This document shows positions 9,581 to 21,500 of a stretch of 64,000 nucleotides of DNA, piece after piece. The notes beneath the pieces are model-generated. The model worked only from the letters and a program-made list of their open reading frames with translations. It searched no databases and was not told the origin of the DNA. A program made the position numbers and the translations under genes. This stretch comes from Anolis sagrei (Eukaryota > Chordata > Lepidosauria > Squamata > Anolidae): the NCBI RefSeq assembly GCF_037176765.1, contig NC_090024.1, forward strand, positions 112,791,508 through 112,855,507, in the 5' to 3' direction. The first letter of the stretch is position 1; the number at the start of each line of letters is the position of its first letter.

Positions 9581-12500
9581 CTAAAAAAGACAAAATACAT
9601 TTCACTATGGCATTATTTTTAGCATTCAGTCTCATCACATCCTCATAAGATAAAACCTATAGTATTTAGGTGTTTGAAAAAAATTATTTGGCCACATTAC
9701 TTTGAATGGCTATTGGCTTAGATGAGCATTATCATAAGCACTCATGCATTGGCCATGAGCAAAAGGGAACAGCATATGGGTCAATACATTAGATCAGAAG
9801 GCATTAGAAGGCTGATCTGGCCGAGGTGGTCCATGCCTTGGTCACCTCTAGATTGGACTACTGTAATGCGCTCTACGTGAGGCTGCCCTTGAAAATGGCT
9901 CGGAAATTTCAACTGGTCCAAAGGGCAGAGGCCAGGATGTTAACTGGTGCTCCTTACAGAGAGAGGTCAACCCTTCTGTTCAAGGAGTTCCACTGGTTGC
10001 CGTTTATTTTCCAAACCCAATTTAAGGTGCAAGTGCTTACCTACAAAGCCCTGAATGGTTTGGGACCATCCTACCTGCGTGACCGCATCTCCGTTTATGA
10101 ACCCACGTGTGCACTTCGTTCATCCGGAGAGGCCCTGCTCGTGATTCCGCCCGCGTTGCAAGCGCGTTTGGTGGGGACACGAGATAGGGCCTTTACTGTG
10201 GTGGCCCCCCGACTCTGGAACACCCTCCCCAAAGATCTTAGACAGGCCCCTACATTGGCAGTCTTTAGAAAGAACTTGAAGACCTGGCTGTTCCGATGTG
10301 CATTTCCAGAATAGGAAATCTCCAATACCAAGTCCCAGAAGCACTTTATTAGAATCAAGATTGCCGCACACTGCACACTGCACTTACCCTATAATCCTTA
10401 TATACCACCTGTCACATCAGCACTTTTAATTCTGTAGCCATTACTCTGGCCCGGCACAGTTTTATTGTGTCTTATTGTATTGTTTATTGCTTGTTGTTTA
10501 TATTGCTTTAATTGTTTTTAATTTGCTTTAGGTTTTGTATTGTTATGTTGTATATTGAGGCCTTGGCCTTTGTAAGCCGCATCGAGTCCTTCGGGAGATG
10601 CTAGCGGGGTACAAATAAAGTTAATAATAATAATAATAATAAATAAATCAGGGGTCCTCAAACTTTTTAAACTGAGGGCCAGGTCATAGGATTGTTGTTG
10701 TGTGCTTTCAAATCATTTCAGACTTAGGTTGACCCTGAGCGAGGGCCGGGTAAATGACCTTGGAGGGCCATATCTGGCCCCCGGGCCTTAGTTTGTGGAC
10801 CCCTGCATTAGATTTTCACATTGATGAACAAGAAATGGAACACTCCATCATTCCTCCAAACTAAATGAGAGCTGCTCTTTCCTCAGTTTCTGAATATTAT
10901 TATTATTATTATTTATTTCTTGCACTTATTGACCGCCCCTCTCAGCCCGGGGGCGACTCGGGGCGGTGAACAACAACAAAGAAGACAGTGTACAGTGAGT
11001 CAGGACAATACAAACCAGACAGATACAACATAACATATACTTATACTAAAAATCCGCTTCGTCAAGTCCTGGGGTCATAGCCAAAAATCGTAGTCTTAGT
11101 TCATTCCAGTGTCAATTTAACTACACTCAATTGAAGGCCTGCTCGAAGAGCCATGTTTTTAGGCCCCTACGAAAGGCCATCAAGGAGGGCGCCTGTCTGA
11201 CTTCAGCAGGGAGAGTGTTCCACAGCCGGGGGGCCACCACCGAGAAGGCCCGCTCCCTCGTCCCCGCCAGACGTGCCTGTGACGCAGGCGGGACCGAGAG
11301 GAGGGCCTCCCCGGAAGATCTCAAGGCCCTCGTGGGCTCGTAGGCCGAGATGCGGTCTGCAAGGTATTTTGGGCCGGAACCGTTTAGGGCTTTGTAGGAT
11401 AACACCAGCACCTTAAATTGGGCCCGGTAGCAGATCGGCAGCCAGTGGAGCTGGGACAGCAGAGGCGTTGTATGCTCTCTGCGTCCAGCTCCCGTTAACA
11501 ACATGGCTGCCGCGCGCTGGACTAGCTGAAGCTTCCGGGCCGTCTTCAAGGGCAGCCCCACGTAGAGAGCGTTGCAGTAGTCGAGGCGGGATGTGACCAA
11601 AGCGTGTACCACCGTGGCCAAGTCAGACTTCCCAAGATACGGGCGCAGCTGGCGCACGAGCCTAAGCTGTGCAAATGCTCCCCTGGTCACCGCTGAAACC
11701 TGAGGCTCCAGGCTCAGCGATGAGTCCAGGGTCACACCCAAGCTGCGAACCTGCACCTTCAAGGGGAGTGCGACCCCGTCCAGCACAGGCTGTAACCCTA
11801 TACCCTGTTCGGCCTTGCGACTGACCAGGAGTACCTCTGTCTTGTCTGGATTTAATTTCAGTTTGTTCGCCCTCATCCAGACCATTACAGCGGCCAGGCA
11901 CCGGTTCAGGACTTCGACGGCCTCCTTAGTAGCAGGTGGGAAGGAGTGACAGAGTTGGACGTCATCTGCGTACAGGTGACACCGCACCCCGAAACTCCGG
12001 ATGATCTCACCCAGCGGCTTCATGTAGATGTTAAACAGCAAGGGGGACAAGATGGAACCCTGAGGAACGCCACAGGTCAACGGCTGCGGCGTTGAACAGG
12101 AGTCCCCCAGTAACACCTTCTGAGTACGACCCTCCAGAAATGACCGGAGCCACTGCAGAGCAGTGCCCCCAAGACCCATCTCTGCAAGGCGCCCCAGAAG
12201 AATACCGTGGTCGACGGTATCGAAGGCCGCTGAGAGGTCCAGGAGCACCAACAGGGACACACTCCCCCTGTCTAGCTCCCGGCGCAGATCATCCACTAAG
12301 GCGACCAAGACCGTCTCGGTACCATGTCCCGGTCTGAAACCAGACTGTGCCGGATCCAGATAATCCGTGTCTCCCAAGAATACCTGGAGTTGTGAGGCCA
12401 CCACGCTTTCCATGACTTTGCCCAAAAAGGGAAGATTGGAAACAGGCCGAAAGTTGTCCAATTTAGTGGGGTCAAGTGATGGTTTCTTCAACAGCGGCTT

Positions 12501-15500
12501 TATCACAGCCTGTTTTAGGCTCACTGGAATCTTGCCTTCCCGAAGGGAGGCATTAACCACCACCGTTACCCACTCGGCCAATCCGAATAAAATACCTGTC
12601 ACAAGTTACACTTGGTCACATTCTATTTCAGTAACCCTTACATTTTTTTTCTGTGAAGGGGAAGATGACCTAAGTATGTGTCACTCATTACACAAGCAGG
12701 CTTGAACAAGCACCACATATTATGACAGAGATCCTGCATTATCCAATATAATATAATGATGGAGATCCGTTCTCGTAGCGATGCCCCATAATGCTGCCCC
12801 TCCAAATGGCCTCTGAGGTTATACAGGTAAAGTCAAGATCAGAGGGACACAAGGGGCTATATCCCCACAGCAAGACACAGAATGGCTGCAGACTCTCTTA
12901 GGACCCCAGCAACACTAATGGAATATTTTTGCTTCTATAACTTTTATTTACACTTCATATGTTTGGCTACGTATAGTTGCAAGTTTCGATGAAACGTGGA
13001 CTTCTACTTCAAAAGTGAAAACAGCTACTGTCAATGTTTCATAATATAAAAAATGCCAGAGTGGGAATATCTGTAGTCATGAAATGTTTTGCCCTCATTG
13101 AGCTGTTCCAGTGTTCCAACTTGTTTATTTGTTGTTACATCTGAACTCAAGTATTTCAAACAACGGAATATTTAAATGCTCTGAAGATCCTATATTCCTC
13201 TGGCACAAATAATAAGAGCATTCACAATACTTGGTTCCACTAACAGAAATATCCACCCTATGATGAATGTAGCTATCCTAATGAAAAATATCGTATTTAA
13301 ATGAAAACATCAAACTGGCTAAATATATTAGCTATTATTTAAGTGGTATTTTTACATTAGAAACAGTTTTCAAAATAGTCTACGCCTTTGTTACAGAACA
13401 TTTTCTGATCACATTTCCTGACGTACAGTTTTAAATCAATTATGAATCTTCTCATTACAAGAGGAATTCCTTTCCACAATAGCATAAATCAAAAACTACT
13501 GTTATTTAAGCATCTACCTTGAACCTATACCCACCACAGGAATAGTGTAGGACAGGCCCGTAGCCAGGATTTCGTTTCAGGGGGGGGGGGGGGGCTGAAT
13601 TTTTTTCGGGGGGGGGGTTGAGTTTCGAGGGGGGGCTGACTCTGAGTGAAAGAGGGTCTAGCCTAGCAAACCTTTTGTATCATTACCCCAATACCCCCAT
13701 GCATATGGGATATATTGAGTACGGTGATCAGATCACGATATGAATAAACATAACAGTTTAAATAATGCACCGGTAAGGCCTTTTCGCGAACCACCATGAG
13801 AATTTCGGGGGGGGGGGGGGTGAAGCCCCCCGAGGCCCCCCCCCCACCCTGGCTACATGCCTGGTGTAGGATCTGACCTGCCTCTCCATGTTCCAGTTAT
13901 TTGTTTGTTTATTTAAAACATTTATATTCCGCAGGGGACTCATCCCGCAGGGGACTCAGGGCGGAGCACAATATATATACAGCAAACATTCAATGCCAGG
14001 ACATAAAACTATAAATATATACAAACATTAAAATCACTTATATTCAGATTAAAAGTTGCTTAAAAACTATCTCAGGACATCATTTTGCCTCATTTCACTG
14101 CCCCACCGCCAGGTCTTCACCATCCTTCTGAAGGACAGGAGGGAGGGGGCTGATCTAATATTGCCAGGGAGTTCCATAACCGGGAGGCAATCACTGAGAA
14201 GGTCCTGTCTCTCATCCTCACCAAATGTGCCTGTGATGGTGGCGGGACTGAGAGCAGGGCCTTCCCAGAAGATCTTAGTTTCCGCAGTGGTTCGTAAAGG
14301 GAATGCGTTCAGACAGGTAAACTGGGCCGGGGCTTTTATATACCTTTTCCTTCTTAGCCTATGAAATCCCTGCTTGGAATAAATGACTAATTCAGATAAA
14401 GACTGCAGAGCTTATTTTCAATTTTATAGATCGGAAAGGTCTTTAATCATGTAAAGACAGTTTGATACTCATAACAATAGTGTAATCAAACAGGTGCGCC
14501 TGGCGGGGACGAGAGACAGGGCCTTCTCAGTGGTGGTCCCTCGGCTGTAGAACGCCCTTCCTACAGATATTATATCGGTCCCCTCCCTGTCGGTGTTTTG
14601 GATGAAAGTGAAGACCTGGCTGTTCGAACAAGCATTCAATTAAGCAGTGTAATGAATATAGGAATATGGAATAATGGATGATGAGATTGGATTCTGATTT
14701 TACTGATGAGACGCTAATGATTGTTATATTGATGTTTAATTGTTGATGATGCTACTGTTTTAACTGTCCCATATCTGTTTTGTGATTTTTGCATTGAATT
14801 TTGCTGCTGTTAACCGCTTTGTGTCGCCCGAGGGCTGAGAAAAGCGGTATATAAACGAAGTAACTAACTAACTAAATAAATAAATATAATCTGCAAGGCC
14901 CTCCAAAAGTCCTTCAGTATGACTCCCATAAAAGTTGGTCACATATGTGTAAAAATATTCACTTCTATTACACTATGTAACACAATTTTTGTTCCTGGGT
15001 TATAAACGTCATCTCCTAATTGGTTCTATCATAAAAACATGGACAAAGTTTATTAAACTGCAAAACCTTTGTTTTTGCGGGACATCCTGAAGCACATTTT
15101 GTTATAGTTTTTCAATTAATATCTCGAGCCTCAACAAATACAACATAGTTTGTGACAGCCACAAAAATGAAGTTACTGGAGTAGAACAACTCCTTTCAAA
15201 GGAAGTACTGCACAATTAAACAGGAATAACACTTTCAAACCAGGAACAGAAAATGTTTCCATTTTGTTACATAGTGATATTTAATGGACGAGGACAGAAT
15301 TCATTCGAACACATGGTAAGTAGACGATTTAATACTTGTAACTTTTGGGAACATATGTATGCCTTTCACTGAACTCATGCATAGATTGGACTACTGCAAT
15401 GCGCTCTACGTGGGGCTGCCCTTGAAAACGGCTTGGAAATTCCAACTGATCCAACAGGCAGCAGCCAGGATGTTAACTGGGGCCCCTTACAGAGAGAGGT

Positions 15501-18500
15501 CAAGCCTTCTGTTCAAGGAGTTCCACTGGTTGCCGTTTATTTTCCAAGCCCAATTTAAGGTGCAAGTGCTTACCTACAAAGCCCTGAACGGTTTGGGACC
15601 ACCCTATCTGCGTGACCACATCTCCGTCTACGAACCCACGCGTTCACTTCGATCATCTGGAGAGGCCCTGCTGTGTGTGTGGGGACTCGAGACAGGGCCT
15701 TTTCTGTGGTGGCCCCCCGACTCTCCCAAAAGATCTTAGACAGGCCCCTACATTGACAGTCTCCAGAAAGAACTTGAAGACCTGGCTGTGCCTTCTCAGA
15801 TTAGGAATCTCCAATACCAAGTCCTAGAAGCAGTTTAGTAGAACTAAGATTGCTGCACACCGCACACTGCACTTACTTTATAATCCTACATACCTCCTGT
15901 CACATCAGCACTTTTAATCTTGTACCCATTACTCTGGCCCGGCCCAGTTTTATAGTGTCTTGATGCATTGTTTATTGTTTGTTGTTTATACTGCTTAACT
16001 GTTTTTAATTTGCTTTAGGTATTGTATTGTTGTATTGTGTTTTGAGGCCTTGGCCTATGTAAGCCGCATCGAGTCCTTCGGGAGATGCTAGCGGGGTACA
16101 AATAAAGTAATAATAATAATAATAATAATAATTTTTTATTGTTATATTGCACTCCTGAGGTATATGTTTTCAGTTTCCCTTTCCCTCCCTCATAATTTTT
16201 GCATTATAAAGAAAGCACCTATTTGCTTTATGGCAGACTTGAAACCTTATGTGTTCATTCGATCAATCACAAGACTCACCTGGCATTTTACTAGGATGTC
16301 AAAGAAGTCCTCATCTGGCTCACTGTTGCTGCTGGCCATCAAGTGGCCAAGGACAGACTGGCTATTGTGTTGATTCAGACGAAGCCCTGGCAGGTTGCTG
16401 GCACTGGCCCGCTGGTCATCTAGCCGCCTACTTTGAGAGCTCACAAGCAGATCCAGAAACTCATCTGTGTGCGGTGAGACCATAGGAGTAGAAAAGGCTG
16501 CAAAGTAATGAGAAAAGGTAAGTATCATCTCTAACCTTGATCCAGGTACAAGAACTGACTTCACTCAGAAGTTGCAATTCTGTACATTACATTTTTTTAA
16601 TGTCCTGGATGGTGTGGAGGACCCTGTTGCCGTCAGCCTTTTCCCGTCTTGGAAACAATACCGCTGATCGTCCATTCGGTTGCTCTGAAATCGGCTTAGC
16701 AAGTCAAAAAACCCTTCATCTCCAGGAGCATCAGAGCAGCTTTTCTAAAAATAATAATAAATAATTTAGGAAAAATACAAAGAAAGCTGGTTATTAACAA
16801 CGAACTTTGGGAAAAATTATTTAAATAATTCTAAGACTCAGGGTATTGGAATGAGAGAGGGAACGACTAGCAAGGAAGAAGCAGAGAGCACTTGGCCAAG
16901 AAGTATGCTTAATACAATTCTAGTTGTGCATTTGAACTGCTTATTCAGGCACGATCATTAAAAATTAAATTTATGTATATATAATCCATCTTATACAAAG
17001 TAGTGTGCCAATTTATACTACTGTTCCAATCATAATAATCTCTTCCTTCTGCGTTTGATAGTGAAGTATTTTCTAACAAGTGTGCTTTGAATTACACTTT
17101 TAGCTCACCTGTCCAACACTGATGGGCCCCTTTCTTCCAAAATCAACCACATAATAATATGCCTCAAAAAGAATCTGTGAGCTGTAATTTGTAATCGTAC
17201 TTTGACATTCAGAGTTCTAAAACAACCCAGTAAATACCTTTTGTGAACTTAGTCGATGATCAATAGAATTACTAGCATCCTGAAGAACTTTTGAAGTGAT
17301 GTTTTTGTATTTTTTGCCTTTTAATCGATTTACAAAATGTAGCTTTGCAGAAGGTTTGGAAACTAGTTGTTTCTGTTTGGCCAATATTTCACTGTTCCAG
17401 TCCTGAACCTGGGAAACAAGCAACCATGTATATTAAGAAACTATCCAGAAGACAGTTTCCCACTGCACAAAATGCTGGCAATTTTTAATTGTGTTGCCCT
17501 GGCAAAACATTGTAATTTTTTGTAGCATCCACTTTCCTCTAGTCAGTGCAACTTCCCTTACTATTCTTGAGAGTAAAGAGTCATATTCTCAATCATGATG
17601 TTACTATATCTCCGATTTAAAATCTTTTCAATACTGAAGTACTACGTTCTCTGATATATCTTTTAAACCACACTTTAAATGAATTGGGTTGGATTCTGCC
17701 TAGGTTATACTTAGAGAACAGCAGCTGATATCTGATTAGCTATAATTCCAGTTGTTTCAATGTGTCTGCTGTGAGTATGACCAAATTTAGGTCCAATCCA
17801 TTACACTATGAAAAAATATGCGTCTTCTACAGGAGAGATAAAGTGGGGTATTATTATTAATAATAATATAACTATATAATCTCATTTCACCATTTACCCT
17901 CAATTTTGTCTTCAGTGCACCCTTTATACCAGTGGTTCTCAACCTTCCTAATGCCACGACCCCTTAAGAAAGTTCCTCATGTTGTGGTGACCCCCAAGCA
18001 TAAAATTATTTTTGTTGCTATTTCATAACTGTATTTTTACTACTGTTATGAATGGTAATGTAAATATCTGATATGCAGGATGTATTTTCATTCACTGGAA
18101 CAAATTTGGCACAAATACCCAATACACCAAATTTGAAAACTTGTGGGGTTGGGGGAGGGGTTGATTTTGTCATTTGAGAGTTGTAGTTGCTGGGATTTAT
18201 AGTTCACCTACAATCAAAGAGCATTTGGAACTCCACCAACGATTGACTTAAACCAAACTTGGCACACAGAACTCCCATGACCGACAGAAAATACTGGAAG
18301 GGTTTGGTGGGCATTGACCTTGAATTTTGGAAATGTAGTTCATCTACATCCAGAGAGCACTGTGGACTCAAACAATGATGGATCTGAACCAAACTTGGCA
18401 CAAATGCTCAATATGCCCAAGTGTAAATGCTGGTGGAGTTTGAGGGAAATCAACCTTGACATTTGGGAGTTATATTTGCTGGGATTTATAGTTCACCTAC

Positions 18501-21500
18501 AGTCAAAGAGCATTCTGAATCCCACCAACAATAGAATTGGGCCAAACTTCCCACACAGAACCCCCATGACCAACAGACAATACTGTGTTTTCTGATGGTC
18601 TTTGGTGACCCCTCTGACACCCCCTTGTGACCCCCCCCAGGGGTCCCGACCCCCAGGTTGAGAAACACTGCTTTATACGAAGGTCCTTTTTCTTGACTCC
18701 ATCTCGGAAGAGTTCCTCCCTCACAAATAAGTTGCTCCACTGCTACCTCACTCTCTGTTTTTATCCCCAGTATTTCAATTTGTAAATGCGGCCTGCTCAT
18801 TATTTTGTGTCTTGAATGGTTTTATTTTACTGTATATTGGTTGTAATATTCTTATAGTGTATGTGTTCTGATTTTATTTTGTTGCTGTGTTGTTGGGCCT
18901 GGCCCCATGTAGGCCGCCCCAGGTCCCCGCTGGGGAGATGGTGATTATTATTATTATTATAAATTTTGAAAAAAATCTGTTTCTGGGTTGTTGTAGGTTT
19001 TTTCGGGCTATATGGCCATGGTCTAGAGGCATTCTCTTCTGATGTTTCGCCTGCATCTATGGCAAGCATCCTCAGAGGTAGTGAGGTCTGTTGGAACTAA
19101 GAAAAAATGTTTATATATCTGTGGAATGACCAGGGTGGGACAAAGGACTCTTATCTGCTGGAGCTAGGTGTGAATGTTTCAACTGACCACCTTGATTAGC
19201 ATATAATGGCCTGACAGTGCCTGGGGCAATCTTTTGTTGAGAGGTGATTAGATGTCCTTGTTTGTTTCCTCTCTGTTGTTTTGTTGTTGTAATTTTAGAG
19301 TTTTTTTAAATACTGGTAGCCAGATTTTGTTCATTTTCATGGTTTCCTCCTTTCTGTTGAAATTGTTCACATGCTTGTGGATTTCAATGGCTTCTCTGTG
19401 TAGTCTGACATAGTGGTTGTGAGAGTGGTCCAGCATTTCTGTATTCTCAAATAAAATGCTGTGTCCAGGTTGGTTCATCAGGTGCTCTGCTATGGCTGAC
19501 TTCTCTGGTTGAAGTAGTCTGCAGTGCCTTTCATGTTCCTTGATTCGTGTTTGGGCAATGCTGCGTTTGGTGGTCCCTATGTAGACTTGTCCACAGCTGC
19601 ATGGTACATGGTAGACTCCTGCAGAAGTGAGAGGATTCCTCTTGCCCTTTTCTGAATGTAGCATTTGTTGGATTTTCTTGGTGGCTCTGTAGATAGTTTG
19701 TATGTTGTGTTTCCTCATCAGCTTCCCTATGCGGTCAGTGGTTCCCTTGATGTATGGCAAGAACACTTTTCCTCTGTGTAGATCTTCGTCTTTATTCTCG
19801 TGGCTTGTCCTCAGTCTTGCAGCTCTTCTGATGTCAGGAGAGAATGCCTCTAGACCATGGCCATAGGTAGGTAGTCCCCTGACATTAAATCCAGTCATGT
19901 CTGATTCTGGGGTGTGGTGCTCATCTCCATTTCTAAGCCGAAGAGCCAGCGTTGTCCATAGACACCTCCAAGGTCATGTGGCCGGCATGACTGCATGGAG
20001 CGCCGTTACCTTCCCGCCGGAGTGGTACCTATTGATCTACTCAACATTTGCATGTTTTCGAACTGCTAGGTTGGCAGAAGCTAGGGCTGACAGCGGAAGC
20101 TCACGCCGCTCCCCGGAATCGAACCTGCGACCTTTTGATCAACAAGCTCAGCAGCTCAGTGCTTTAACCCACTGCGCCACCGGGGGGCCATATAGCCCAA
20201 AAAAACCAACAACCCAGTGATTCCAGCCATGAAAGCCTTCGACAAATCTGTTCCTGGTTTGAAAGTGTTACTTCCTGTTTAATTCTAAGTATAGTGTTCC
20301 CTCATTTATTGCGGGGTTCCGTTCCAGGACCCCCCACAATAAGTGAAAATCCGTGAAGTAGGGATGTTGTATTAATTTTAATATTTATACATTATTTTAT
20401 ATATTATTTCCTTACCCGCCTCTTGGCCCATCCCAAAGGCGCCTGCCTGGCCCCCACAGAACCCTGAAGAGCCTCTGGAGCCATGTAGGCAGCAGCAGGC
20501 CAAGGAGGAAGGCCTTCCCCGCCACACCTCAGGCTTCTGGGGTTGGTGAAGGCCAGGAAGGCAGGCCTTCCCCACCGTGCCTCAGGCTGCCACACTTCTG
20601 GGATCCCTGAACTCCACTGGACATAAATATTTTATATTTTATAGTTTGATTAATATTTTCAAAAAACCCGCAAAACAGTGAGTCTGCTAAAAGCGAACCG
20701 CAAAGTAGTGAGGGAACACTGTAGTTGTTAATGGTAGTCATCCTCCAGAAACTTCATTTCTGTGGCTGCAATAAAATTTGGGTCGGGAAAGAAGGGGATT
20801 CTGCTCTGTGCAGCTTGCCTCAAACAGATAAGGTAAACTGCAGCTGAGTATGTGTAAACTGCAAAACGGGGAGAAAAGAGCACAGCAAATTGTCTTGTTT
20901 ATATGGTCACAATGGAAATCATAAAGGGATTTGCTAATGATCAATTTAGATCCTGGATTTCAGCAGCACTAATTACCTTAAGTTATGCTTAGATGTCATT
21001 TGCCTTCAGTGCTCACCCCAAGTATCACTTTTCATACTGCCAAGTACTCTCCCTCCCACAAAAAGAGGCAAAAATAAATGTTCTATCTCTAATCTATGCG
21101 AAACAACTACATAGCCAAACTACTAAATTGTTTCTTGCATAACAAGTATTGAATGTTCTACATCAAAAAGCAGCTACTGCTCAAAAACACTGGAGGGAAA
21201 TATGCTATTGAACACAAAGACACAATGTGTATCTACTCAATATACTCAACACACCGAGAGCAAGCAACTGTGCATGACAAATTCAGTATCAGATAAAAGT
21301 ATACAACAGAAAGGAGGATGAGGGGACTATATTCTCAGGTCTTTAGCAAAAATATGACTTTCAGTAATATTATATTCAAAGAGAAATTTATTATTTTGCC
21401 CAGAAAGTTTCTCTTGGTAACTAAAGCTCGATTTGGCAAGTTTCAGAAAGCTCTCCATGTATATACCACAAAATAATTGTGTTCTGATATTCTAAAGCAG

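Noticed and set aside
19897-20220. 107-codon + strand frame
   Set aside because: It is the antisense side of the Sauria-type SINE.
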